Origin: Metapseudomonas otitidis
GTDB lineage: Bacteria > Pseudomonadota > Gammaproteobacteria > Pseudomonadales > Pseudomonadaceae
Direction: 5' to 3'
DNA length: 42,530 bases
NCBI RefSeq assembly: GCF_900111835.1
Contig: NZ_FOJP01000030.1
Span: 1-42,530 of the forward strand
This document shows, piece by piece, positions 31,888-39,270 of this stretch (positions are counted from its first letter, which is position 1; every line of letters begins with the position of its first letter). Under the pieces are notes generated by a model that saw only the letters and a program-made list of their open reading frames with translations, was not told where the DNA came from and did not search any database. Both the position numbers and the translations under genes were made by a program.

Positions 31888-32823
31888 TCAGAGCCGCGGC
31901 GGTTCCTCGCCCTCGCGGCGGGCGATCTCCTCGGCCATCAGCCGGGCGAAGGCGTCCACTGCCACCGGCAGGTGACGCCCGGCGCGCATGTACAGGCCGA
32001 GGTCGCTGTGCAGGCCGCCCTGGTCGGTCAGCGGCAGGTGCAGCAGCTCGCCGCTGGCGAGGTCGGCCTCCAGGCCGATGCGGGTCTGGAAGGCAATGCC
32101 CAGGCCGCGCCTGACCATCTGCCGGGCCAGCTCCAGGGAGCTGCTTTCCAGCACCGGCAGGCCGGGCTGGCGCAGGCGGCGGAAGAGCGGGCCGATCTGG
32201 TGGTGCAGGGACAGCTCGCGCTTGGCGAGGATCAGCCCGTGCTCGGCGCAGGCGGCGAAGGCCACCTCCTGGCGCTGGGCCAGGGGATGGCCGGCGGGGA
32301 CGATGGCTCCCAGGCGGAAGTGCCCCAGGCACAGCTGCTGCAGCTCGGCGCTGCGTTGCAGGCCGAAGGCCAGGCCCAGGTCGGCGTCGCCGCTGAGCAC
32401 GGCCTCGGGGATGGCCTGGGAGCCCAGGGTGGTGACGCCCACGGTGATGCGCGGGTAGCGCGTGTGCATGGCGTCGAGCCCGCGGGGCAGCAGGTCGAGG
32501 GTGACGCCTTCGACGGTGGCGATCTCCACGTGGCCGGTGCTCAGGCCCTGCATGGCGTCCAGTTCCGAGCGCACCCGCTCCAGATCCTGCAGCACCACGG
32601 TGACGTGGCGCGACAGGGTCTCGCCGGCCGGGGTCAGGCGCAGGCCGCCGGGCAGGCGTTCGAACAGCGGCGTGCCCAGCTCGTCCTCCAGTTTGAGGAT
32701 CTGCCGGTTAACCGCCGACGAGGCGACGTTGAGCCGGCGCGCCGCCTCGCGGATGGAGTGGCAGCGCCGGACCATGTCGAAGTAGAGGATGGCCGGGGAG
32801 TGGATGCGCAGGCGGCCGCTCAC
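31888..32823 (-). CDS. LysR-family transcriptional regulator
   Basis: 311 residues. Helix-turn-helix CHSIREAARRLNVASSAVNR is followed by ILKLEDELGTPLFERLPGG, a linker helix and an effector domain (VEIATVEGVTLDLLPRGLDA; SGDADLGLAFGLQRSAEL; ESSSLELARQMVRRGLGIAF). The initial IHSPAILYFDMVRRCHSIRE is typical of a LysR subgroup tied to amino-acid or pyrimidine-type catabolism, though I cannot name a ligand. Its start overlaps the YigZ stop by ATGA, making it the third gene of a TetR-YigZ-LysR operon. The carriage of two regulators in one operon is unusual. Confidence 0.88.
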   Translation of the reverse strand: MSGRLRIHSPAILYFDMVRRCHSIREAARRLNVASSAVNRQILKLEDELGTPLFERLPGGLRLTPAGETLSRHVTVVLQDLERVRSELDAMQGLSTGHVEIATVEGVTLDLLPRGLDAMHTRYPRITVGVTTLGSQAIPEAVLSGDADLGLAFGLQRSAELQQLCLGHFRLGAIVPAGHPLAQRQEVAFAACAEHGLILAKRELSLHHQIGPLFRRLRQPGLPVLESSSLELARQMVRRGLGIAFQTRIGLEADLASGELLHLPLTDQGGLHSDLGLYMRAGRHLPVAVDAFARLMAEEIARREGEEPPRL

Positions 32824-33419
32824 GGCGCCACCTCCTCCACCGGTTGCAGCTGGCTGCGGCCCCGGCTGAGGTCGGCCAGCACCTGCTGCAGGGCTGCCTG
32901 GCGTTCCGCCGGCAGGGCCAGCTCCAGCCAGGCGCCCTCGGCGTCATAGGCCTCGTCTTCCAGCCGCGCCTGGTGCTCGGCCAGGCGCGCCTTGAACGGG
33001 GCCAGCTCGGCGAAGGCCACGTGCCCGCGCAGGCGCTGCAGGGCCAGCAGCTCGGTGCGTTCGCCGCCCTGCAGGCACTTGGCGGCGCTGCCGCCGTAGG
33101 CCCGCGCCAGGCCGCCGGTGCCGAGCTGGATGCCGCCGTACCAGCGGATCACCAGCACCGCCACGCGGTCCATGTCCTGGCCCTCGATGGCGGCGAGCAT
33201 CGGCCGCCCGGCGGTGCCACCGGGTTCGCCGTCGTCGCTGAAGCGGTACTGCGCGCCCACCTTCCAGGCCCAGCAGTTGTGGCTGGCGGCGGGGTCGCTG
33301 TGGGTGGCGATGAAGGCCTGGGCCTCTGCCGCGCTGGTGACCGGCGCGGCCAGGGCGATGAAGCGGCTCTTGCGGATTTCCTCGCGGTACTCGCAGGGCC
33401 CGGCCAGGGTGAAGGGCAT
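32820..33419 (-). CDS. YigZ/IMPACT-family protein
   Basis: 199 residues from ATG 33419 (MPFTLAGPCEYREEIRKSRF). The IMPACT core signature is complete: AAPVTSAAEAQAFIATHSDP, NCWAWKVG, FSDDGEPGGTAGRPMLAAIE and AVLVIRWYGGIQLGTGGLAR. A YigZ-type C-terminal domain follows. The family is conserved from bacteria to man. Bacterial members resemble elongation-factor-like folds and have no settled biochemical role. The start codon overlaps the stop of the TetR gene by one base (TGATG), and its stop overlaps the LysR start, so all three are co-translated. Confidence 0.9.
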   Translation of the reverse strand: MPFTLAGPCEYREEIRKSRFIALAAPVTSAAEAQAFIATHSDPAASHNCWAWKVGAQYRFSDDGEPGGTAGRPMLAAIEGQDMDRVAVLVIRWYGGIQLGTGGLARAYGGSAAKCLQGGERTELLALQRLRGHVAFAELAPFKARLAEHQARLEDEAYDAEGAWLELALPAERQAALQQVLADLSRGRSQLQPVEEVAP

Positions 33420-34087
33420 CAGGCGCTGGCCGGCGGCGTCAGGCCGCAGCCCTTGAGGATGATGTGGGTGAGGGTCTGGGCGGCGACCTCGTAGTCGTCC
33501 TTGGTCAGGCGCTTGCGGCCGCTGACGCGGCAGATCTGCGAGCCGAAGTCGGCGTAGTGCTGGGTACTGCCCCAGAGCAGGAAGATCAGGTGCATCGGGT
33601 CCACCGGGTCCAGCTTGCCGGCGGCCACCCAGGCCTCGAACACGGCGGCGCGGCCGCGGAACCAGTCGCGGTAGTCCTGGTTGAAATGCTTGTCGAGGCA
33701 GCTGCCGCCGCTGATCACTTCCATGGCGAAGATCTTCGAGGCCAGCGGGTAGCGGCGGGAGAACTCCAGCTTGGCGCGGATGTAGCGGGCCAGTGCTTCG
33801 GCCGGGTCGTCCTCGGCGGTGAGGGTGTTGAAGGTGCTGTCCCACAGCTCGAGGATGTTGCTCAGCACCGCCACGTAGAGCCCCAGCTTGTTGCTGAAGT
33901 AGTAGTGCAGGTTGGCCTTGGGCAGGTCGGCGCGCAGCGCGATGGCGTTCATGCTGGTGCCTTTGAAACCGTGCTTGGCGAACTCCTCCTCGGCGGCGGC
34001 GAGGATGATCTCTTCGTTCTTCTGGCGGATGCGGCCGGCGGGTTTGCCGGTGGCGGCGGGGCTGTGGGCGGGAACCAGGACAGTCAT
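33419..34087 (-). CDS. TetR-family regulator, RutR-like (YcdC-type C-terminal domain)
   Basis: 222 residues from ATG 34087 (MTVLVPAHSPAATGKPAGRI). The much longer open frame upstream has no support. The TetR helix-turn-helix covers residues ~28-75 (FKGTSMNAIALRADLPKANL, HYYFSNKLGLYVAVL). The C-terminal half has the YcdC/RutR pattern: RRYPLASKIFAMEVISGG, DWFRGRAAVFEAWVAAGKLD and HLIFLLWGSTQHYADFGSQI. RutR binds uracil and controls pyrimidine and purine catabolism and glutamine supply. The same ligand class would suit the nucleoside uptake genes 4-8 kb away, but that link is inference. It is the first gene of the operon with YigZ and LysR. Confidence 0.87.
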   Translation of the reverse strand: MTVLVPAHSPAATGKPAGRIRQKNEEIILAAAEEEFAKHGFKGTSMNAIALRADLPKANLHYYFSNKLGLYVAVLSNILELWDSTFNTLTAEDDPAEALARYIRAKLEFSRRYPLASKIFAMEVISGGSCLDKHFNQDYRDWFRGRAAVFEAWVAAGKLDPVDPMHLIFLLWGSTQHYADFGSQICRVSGRKRLTKDDYEVAAQTLTHIILKGCGLTPPASA

Positions 34088-34224
34088 GGTGTTTCCAGGG
34101 AATTCAGGGGCGGGCGAATGCACTGATACCGCAAGCGCGGGCCCGCCGACAAGCCGCACGACGGGATCGATGCCGGTTTTGTCGCCGCTGCACCGGCTCG
34201 GTGCGCAATGGTCCCGCCCGGAGG

Positions 34225-34620
34225 TCAGTCGCAGCCCTTCAGGCGGTTGCAGGAGAGCCGTATGCGGTCGCCGGCGGAGGTGGAGAGGCGGTTCAGCACG
34301 TTCCAGCCCATGCGCCGGCCAAAGCCGATCCACACGGTGCCGTCGCCGCTGATGCCGCTGAGCAGCAGCAGGCGGCCGAAGCGCGTGCTGGTCTGCGCCC
34401 AGCCGAGGCCGGTCAGGCCGTCGTGGCCGCGCAGGTGGAGGTCGTTGCCCTGGATGGCCATGCCGTAGAAGCCGCCCTGGCCGTCGTTGCAGTGCATCAG
34501 GGTGGCGCTGCGGGTGCAGTGGGGGAGTGGGCCCAGGGGGATGGGGATGGCGGCTTGGGACAGGGTCGGCAGCAGGAGGAGGGGGAGGGTGGTCAGGAGG
34601 GCGAGACGCGGGATGTTCAT
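34225..34620 (-). CDS. Hypothetical exported protein
   Basis: 131 residues. A Sec signal peptide (MNIPRLALLTTLPLLLLPTL, cleavage after SQA) is followed by IPIPLGPLPHCTRSATLMHC and a small domain with repeated GxD/GxG turns (QGNDLHLRGHDGLTGLGWAQ, LLLLSGISGDGTVWIGFGRR). It ends RLSCNRLKGCD. Four cysteines suggest two disulfides. I do not recognise the family. Codon use and the clear signal sequence support a real gene. It stands alone, 137 bases upstream of the RutR-like gene on the same strand, and the dispersed repeat lies behind it. Confidence 0.7.
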   Translation of the reverse strand: MNIPRLALLTTLPLLLLPTLSQAAIPIPLGPLPHCTRSATLMHCNDGQGGFYGMAIQGNDLHLRGHDGLTGLGWAQTSTRFGRLLLLSGISGDGTVWIGFGRRMGWNVLNRLSTSAGDRIRLSCNRLKGCD

Positions 34621-34684
34621 GGATAGAGCGTTCCCGGGGGTTGAGTGAGCGCGGAGCCAGGTTGGTTATCGAGTTCTGTCGATG

Positions 34685-34930
34685 TTTTCTGTTTCGCCCC
34701 GCCGGGCGAGTTTCTTTTTTCAGTCGCCAAAAAAGAAACCAAAAAGGCTCGCCCCTGCATCCGGGTCCCGCTTCGCGGGACTCCCCTCGCTCCATCGTTG
34801 CTTCGGGGGCCGGCGCGATGGGCCATCCGTGGCCTGGCGCGCCTCTCGCGGCATCCATGCCGCTCGTCCCCCTGCGCAACGACTGCGCTCGGCCTCCTGA
34901 AGGGGCGCTGCCCCGCTCCAACGCTTGAGC
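34685..34930. repeat. Intergenic dispersed-repeat region with two hairpins
   Basis: Contains TTTCTTTTTT (34711-34720) pairing with AAAAAAGAAA (34729-34738) across 8 bases, a poly-A/T stem that terminates in both directions. It also contains GTCCCGC-TTC-GCGGGAC (34765-34781). The following stretch (CTCCCCTCGCTCCATCGTTG and on to CTGCGCAACGACTGCGCTCG) is a type of GC-rich block I associate with repeated intergenic elements in Pseudomonas. Open frames cross it, but none looks like a real gene. The region 34621-35007 is otherwise empty. Confidence 0.5.
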
Positions 34931-35007
34931 CAGATGTCGTTTCGGGATGCGCACTGGGGTCTTACTTCTGAGAGAAGCTGACGAGTGGGTCATGGCTAGC
35001 ACAGCGG

Positions 35008-35026
35008 GATATTGAAAATCATTATC
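35008..35026. promoter_or_regulatory. Fur-box-like 19-mer upstream of rpmE2
   Basis: GATATTGAAAATCATTATC matches the Fur consensus GATAATGATAATCATTATC at 17 of 19 positions. It lies 48 bases before the L31 start. Either Fur co-regulates this gene or the site is used by another FUR-family protein such as Zur. Confidence 0.6.
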
Positions 35027-35039
35027 GATAAGCGCAGTA

Positions 35040-35060
35040 TGCGTAACTTTATAACATTTG
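35040..35060. promoter_or_regulatory. Zur-box-like inverted repeat at rpmE2
   Basis: TGCGTAACTTTATAACATTTG has one perfect half of the gammaproteobacterial Zur box (TATAACATTT) and a weaker opposite half (GTAAC). It ends 13 bases before the start codon, covering GGAGG-proximal sequence. Repression by zinc-loaded Zur is the known control of this L31 paralogue in other bacteria. Confidence 0.6.
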
Positions 35061-35073
35061 CATCGGAGGCTCC

Positions 35074-35340
35074 ATGAAACCCGGCATTCACCCCGACTAC
35101 CGGCCTGTGCTGTTCCACGACACTTCGGCCAATGCGTTCTTCCTGATCGGTTCCACCGTGGAAACCGACCGCACCTATGTGCACAGCGATGGCCAGACCT
35201 ACCCCTACGTGGCGCTGGACGTGTCCAGCGCGTCGCACCCGGTCTACACCGGCCAGCAGCGCCAGGTGGCGGCGGAGGGGCGCATTGCCCACTTCAACAA
35301 GCGCTTCGCTGCTTTCGGTGGGCGCGGGACTCAGGGCTGA
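35074..35340 (+). CDS. rpmE2: 50S ribosomal protein L31 type B (zinc-independent)
   Basis: 88 residues: [20 protein letters not shown], then [34 protein letters not shown] and [10 protein letters not shown]. This is the C-minus (YkgM/RpmE2) form. It contains no cysteine, whereas the housekeeping L31 binds zinc through a CxxC pair. It replaces the zinc-containing copy on the ribosome during zinc shortage and frees the metal. GGAGG lies 6 bases upstream of ATG 35074. It is preceded by Zur- and Fur-like boxes, and its last 10 bases overlap the converging LysR gene. Confidence 0.93.
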   Translation: MKPGIHPDYRPVLFHDTSANAFFLIGSTVETDRTYVHSDGQTYPYVALDVSSASHPVYTGQQRQVAAEGRIAHFNKRFAAFGGRGTQG

Positions 35341-36266
35341 GGCGTGGCGTCGCGGGCCTGGGCCAGTTGGCCCAGGCGTTCGCGGCAGAAGTCCACGAAC
35401 AGCTGGGCCGGCTTGGTCAGTTGGGCGCGTTTGAGGCGAGCGGCCACCAGGCCGGAGGTGGCCACCGGCTCGGTGATGTCCACGCACACCACCCGCTGGC
35501 CGTCGTAGGTGCACTCGGAATGGGGGCGGGTGACCAGCAGGGAGAAGCCGAAGCCCTGGCCCACCATGCCGCGCACCATCTCGATGGAGGGCGAGCTGAA
35601 GACGATGTTGGGCGTCAGCCCCAGCTCGTGGAACAGGCTGACGAAGTAGGTGCGGCTCGGCTGCACGTCCAGCAGGATCATCGGCTCCAGGCACAGGTCG
35701 CGCAGCGACACCTGGGCCTGGCGGGCGAAGCGGTGGTGTTCCGGCAGCAGCGCGTAGGGCTTCTGCGGGGCCATCAGCGGCTCGGTGGCGATGGTGCTGT
35801 CCAGCTCGTGGTCGTAGAGGAAGGCCAGGTCGAAGGTGCCGGCGGTCAGCCCCTGCACCAGCTCCTGCTGCTCGCCGTCGCGGATGCGGATGTCCACCCC
35901 TGGGTACAGCGCGCGGAACCCCGCGATCAGCTGCGGCAGGTAGAGCGGCGCCACCGTCTCGAAGCAGCCGATGTCGATCTGCCCGGCGACGATGTCGTTG
36001 TCCGCCAGGGCGTTCTGCTCGAACTCCCGCGCCACCCGCAACAGCTCCAGGGCCTTCTCGTAGAAGCGCGTGCCGCTGGGGGTCAGCGACACGCCCTGGG
36101 CGTGGTGGCGGATGAACAGCTGTACGCCGAAGCTCTCCTCCAGCCCCTTGATGGCCGTGGAGATGGACGGCTGGGCGATGTAGAGCTTGCGGGACGCCTC
36201 GGCCACGCTGCCGGATTCCACCGTGGTCACGAAGTACCTCAGTTGCCGCAGGGTGTAGGTCGCCAT
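35331..36266 (-). CDS. LysR-family regulator, divergent from the amine catabolic operon
   Basis: 311 residues. Helix-turn-helix [20 protein letters not shown] is followed by [20 protein letters not shown] and a LysR effector domain ([56 protein letters not shown]). The N-terminus [20 protein letters not shown] is typical of CynR/CbbR-like regulators. It is divergently transcribed from the aldehyde dehydrogenase operon across a 246-base gap that holds the duplicated promoter module. It is therefore the likely local regulator. Its 3' end overlaps the L31 gene end. Confidence 0.9.
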   Translation of the reverse strand: MATYTLRQLRYFVTTVESGSVAEASRKLYIAQPSISTAIKGLEESFGVQLFIRHHAQGVSLTPSGTRFYEKALELLRVAREFEQNALADNDIVAGQIDIGCFETVAPLYLPQLIAGFRALYPGVDIRIRDGEQQELVQGLTAGTFDLAFLYDHELDSTIATEPLMAPQKPYALLPEHHRFARQAQVSLRDLCLEPMILLDVQPSRTYFVSLFHELGLTPNIVFSSPSIEMVRGMVGQGFGFSLLVTRPHSECTYDGQRVVCVDITEPVATSGLVAARLKRAQLTKPAQLFVDFCRERLGQLAQARDATPQP

Positions 36267-36392
36267 GGGACTCCTCCTCGTTTCAACAGCCTGATCTCAG
36301 CAGCCCGATCTCGACGGCCGGCCGCGCCTCGCCCGTGGAGCGGAAGGCCAGCACCATACCCCAGGCCGCAGCGGGTGGGCCGATCGGCTGGT

Positions 36393-36515
36393 GAGCTTTT
36401 TCATGGCTAGCGAGCATATTTTTAATAATTTTCCTCATGCCCCCGCTGGCGCACCATCTGCCCCGACCCGAACGACAACCAGACCGCGAAGACGGTCGAC
36501 AGGGGGTGCAGCGTG
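36393..36515 (+). promoter_or_regulatory. Duplicated promoter module, copy 2 (aldehyde dehydrogenase operon)
   Basis: Same arrangement as 21613-21734. The AT-rich block (36411-36436) is identical in both. It is followed by a 9-base spacer and TGGC (36447-36450) ... CTGC (36458-36461) with -24/-12 spacing. Then come hairpin GACCG-CGAAGA-CGGTC (36482-36497) and AGGGGGTGCAGCGTG, whose GTG starts the dehydrogenase gene. The hairpin arms are conserved while its loop differs (CACAGA versus CGAAGA). Predicted transcription start is near 36473. Confidence 0.65.
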
Positions 36516-38015
36516 TACGACCTCGGCTATTGGCAGCAGCGAGCCGCCCGGCAATCCATCATCGACAAGGCCCTGATCGGCGGCCGCCTGGTGAGTGCCG
36601 CTTCCGGCGCCACCTTCGATTCCATCAACCCCGCGACCAACCAGCTGCTGGCCCGCGTCGCCGCCTGCGACACGGCGGACGTCGACCTCGCCGTGCGCAG
36701 CGCCCGCCAGGCCTTCGAGCACGGCCCCTGGGCACGCATGGCGCCGGCCGAGCGCAAGAAGACCCTGCTGCGCCTCGCCGAACTGATGCTGGCCCACCGC
36801 GAAGAGCTGGCCCTGCTGGACTCGCTGGACATGGGCAAGCCGGTGATGGACGCCTACACCATCGACGTGCCCGGCGCCGCCAACGTCTTCGCCTGGTACG
36901 CCGAATCCCTCGACAAGCTCTACGACCAGGTGGCGCCCACCGCGCCCAACGCCCTGGCCACCATCACCCGCGAAGCGCTGGGCGTGGTCGCCGCCGTGGT
37001 GCCCTGGAACTTCCCCCTCGACATGGCCGCCTGGAAGCTGGCCCCGGCCCTGGCCGCCGGCAACAGCGTGGTGCTCAAGCCTGCCGAACAGTCCCCGGCC
37101 TCGGCCCTGCGCCTGGGCGAGCTGGCCCTGGAGGCTGGCATCCCCGAAGGCGTGCTGAACGTGGTGCCCGGCCTCGGCGAGCAGGCCGGCCGCGCCCTGG
37201 GCCTGCACCCGGACGTGGACTGCCTGGTGTTCACCGGCTCCACCCAGGTGGGCAAGTACTTCATGGGCTATTCGGCCCAGTCCAACCTCAAGCAGGTCTG
37301 GCTGGAGTGCGGTGGCAAGAGCCCCAACCTGGTGTTCGACGACTGCCGCGACCTCGACCTCGCCGCCGAGAAGGCCGCCTTCGGCATCTTCTTCAACCAG
37401 GGCGAAGTGTGCTCGGCCAACTCGCGCCTCTACGTACAGCGCAGCATCCGCGACGAGTTCATCGAACGCCTGCTGGCCAAGGCCCGCGACTGGATGCCCG
37501 GCGACCCGCTGGACCCGGCCAGCCGCGCCGGCGCCATCGTCGACAGCAGCCAGACCCGGCGCATCCTGGGCTTCATCGAGCAGGCCCAGGGCCAGGGCGC
37601 CCGGCTGCTCGCCGGCGGCCGGCAACTGACCTTCAACGGCTCCAGCAACTTCATCGAACCGACCCTGTTCGCCGACGTCGGCCCCGACACCGTCCTCGCC
37701 CGCGAGGAAGTCTTCGGCCCGGTGCTGGCCATCAGCACCTTCGACCACGAAGACGAAGCCATCCGCCTGGCCAACGACAGCGTCTACGGCCTCGCCGCCT
37801 CGGTCTGGAGCGACGACCTGCACCGCGCCCACCGCGTGGCCCGCGCCCTCAAGGCCGGCACCGTGTCGGTGAACACCGTCGACGCCCTCGACGTCAGCGT
37901 GCCCTTCGGCGGCGGCCGCCAGTCCGGCTTCGGCCGTGACCTGTCGCTGCACGCCTTCGACAAGTACTGCCAGCTGAAGACCACCTGGTTCCAGCTGCGC
38001 CCCGGCCCCGCGTAG
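36513..38015 (+). CDS. Aldehyde dehydrogenase, PuuC/KauB-like
   Basis: 500 residues, GTG start with AGGGGG 5-6 bases upstream. NAD-dependent aldehyde dehydrogenase signatures are complete: PWNF (N166), VFTGSTQVGKYF for cofactor binding, ECGGKS with general base E265 and NQGEVCSA with nucleophile C300. It ends KYCQLKTTWFQL. The LDMGKPVMDAYTIDVPGAAN segment is typical of gamma-glutamyl-gamma-aminobutyraldehyde and 4-guanidinobutyraldehyde dehydrogenases. The expected job is to oxidise an amino-aldehyde to its acid, with the aldehyde made by the aminotransferase at the operon end. It is the first gene of the operon. Confidence 0.9.
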   Translation: MYDLGYWQQRAARQSIIDKALIGGRLVSAASGATFDSINPATNQLLARVAACDTADVDLAVRSARQAFEHGPWARMAPAERKKTLLRLAELMLAHREELALLDSLDMGKPVMDAYTIDVPGAANVFAWYAESLDKLYDQVAPTAPNALATITREALGVVAAVVPWNFPLDMAAWKLAPALAAGNSVVLKPAEQSPASALRLGELALEAGIPEGVLNVVPGLGEQAGRALGLHPDVDCLVFTGSTQVGKYFMGYSAQSNLKQVWLECGGKSPNLVFDDCRDLDLAAEKAAFGIFFNQGEVCSANSRLYVQRSIRDEFIERLLAKARDWMPGDPLDPASRAGAIVDSSQTRRILGFIEQAQGQGARLLAGGRQLTFNGSSNFIEPTLFADVGPDTVLAREEVFGPVLAISTFDHEDEAIRLANDSVYGLAASVWSDDLHRAHRVARALKAGTVSVNTVDALDVSVPFGGGRQSGFGRDLSLHAFDKYCQLKTTWFQLRPGPA

Positions 38016-38066
38016 GCCCCGCCCGCGCGGGGACCAAGGTCGCCTCAGACGACCGGCCCCGATCCA

Positions 38067-38084
38067 CCCCGCGTTCGCGCGGGG
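38067..38084. repeat. CCCCGCG-UUCG-CGCGGGG hairpin in the gap before the binding-protein gene
   Basis: Perfect 7-bp stem (38067-38073 / 38078-38084) closed by a TTCG loop, 52 bases after the dehydrogenase stop and 53 bases before the binding-protein start. It lacks a T-run. Likely a transcript-processing or stabilising stem that could raise expression of the downstream binding protein. Confidence 0.5.
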
Positions 38085-38137
38085 TCATGACTGCCTCCGT
38101 AACTGACAACAACCCAACAAGCAGTGAGGGAGTTCCC

Positions 38138-39184
38138 ATGCGCATGTCCTTGCGTCGTACCGCTTTTGCCCTGAGCGCCCTGGCCGGCCTCAGCGGTTCC
38201 GTGCTGGCCGTCCCGGCCAGCCTCACCGTCATCTCCTTCGGCGGCGCCACCAAGGCCGCCCAGGACGCGGCCTACTTCCGCCCCTTCGAAGCCAGCGGCG
38301 CCGCGCGTGTGGTGGCCGGCGAATACAACGGCGAACTGTCCAAGGTGAAGGCCATGGTCGACATCGGCCAGGTCACCTGGGACGTGGTCGAAGTGGAGTC
38401 CCCCGAGCTGCTGCGCGGCTGCGAGGAAGGCCTGTTCGAGCGCCTCGACCCGGCGGTGATCGGCGATCCCGGCCAGTACATCCCCAACACCGTCAGCGAG
38501 TGCGGCGTGGCCAGCTACGTCTGGTCCATGGTGCTGGCCTACGACGCCAGCCGGCTGAGCAGCGCCCCCACCTCCTGGGCCGACTTCTGGGACCTGCAGC
38601 GCTTCCCCGGCAAGCGCGGCCTGCGCAAGGGCGCCAAGTACACCCTGGAAGCCGCGCTGCTGGCCGACGGCGTCAAGCCCGCCGACCTCTACCGCGTGCT
38701 GGAGACCCCCGAAGGCGTCGCCCGCGCCTTCCGCAAGCTCGACCAGATCAAGCCCAGCATCCAGTGGTGGGAAGCCGGCGCCCAGCCGCCGCAATGGCTG
38801 GTGGCCGGCGATGTGGTGATGTCCGCCGCCTACAACGGGCGCATCGCCGCCGCCCAGCAGGAAGGCTCGAAGCTGTCCATCGTCTGGGCCGGCAACCTCT
38901 ACGACCCGGACCACTGGGCCATCGTCCGCGGCAGCCCGAACAAGGCCGCTGCCGAACGCTTCATCGCCTTCGCCAGCCAGGCGCCGAACCAGCAGGCGTT
39001 CTCCACCCGCATCCCCTACGGCCCGGTGAACAAGGCCGCCCTGGATGCCCTGCCGGAGGCCACCCGCGCCCAGTTGCCCACCGCCCCGGCCAACCTGGCC
39101 GACGCCCAGCTGGTGAGCGCCGAGTTCTGGGTCAACCACGGCGAGGAGCTGGAGGAGCGCTTCAACGCCTGGGCCGCGCGCTGA
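38138..39184 (+). CDS. PotD/PotF-like periplasmic polyamine-type substrate-binding protein
   Basis: 348 residues from ATG 38138 (MRMSLRRTAFALSALAGLSG), with GAGGGAG upstream. The longer frame from 38087 lacks a signal at its start. Signal peptide cleaved near VLA-VPASL. Mature protein: LTVISFGGATKAAQDAAYFR, KAMVDIGQVTWDVVEVESPE, YVWSMVLAYDASRLSSAPTS, then GRIAAAQQEGSKLSIVWAGN and a C-terminal half-lobe. This matches the SBP_bac_8/PotD fold that binds putrescine, spermidine or related amines. No ABC permease or ATPase gene accompanies it. An APC permease gene follows, so the binding protein must dock with a transporter encoded elsewhere or serve as a receptor. Confidence 0.87.
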   Translation: MRMSLRRTAFALSALAGLSGSVLAVPASLTVISFGGATKAAQDAAYFRPFEASGAARVVAGEYNGELSKVKAMVDIGQVTWDVVEVESPELLRGCEEGLFERLDPAVIGDPGQYIPNTVSECGVASYVWSMVLAYDASRLSSAPTSWADFWDLQRFPGKRGLRKGAKYTLEAALLADGVKPADLYRVLETPEGVARAFRKLDQIKPSIQWWEAGAQPPQWLVAGDVVMSAAYNGRIAAAQQEGSKLSIVWAGNLYDPDHWAIVRGSPNKAAAERFIAFASQAPNQQAFSTRIPYGPVNKAALDALPEATRAQLPTAPANLADAQLVSAEFWVNHGEELEERFNAWAAR

Positions 39185-39270
39185 GATCACAAGGGCGCGG
39201 CCGGCCCGCGCCCTGCATCACCGACCCGCCGGCCGGCGGGCGCATAACAACGACAAGATCGGAGGGTGTC

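Noticed and set aside
33419..35002. 527-codon form of the RutR-like regulator
   Set aside because: The N-terminal ~300 residues are compositionally odd, run through the hypothetical gene and the dispersed repeat, and add nothing to the TetR fold. ATG 34087 gives a normal-length protein.
38067..38084. Rho-independent terminator after the aldehyde dehydrogenase gene
   Set aside because: No T-run follows the stem, and the downstream genes continue the same functional set on the same strand.
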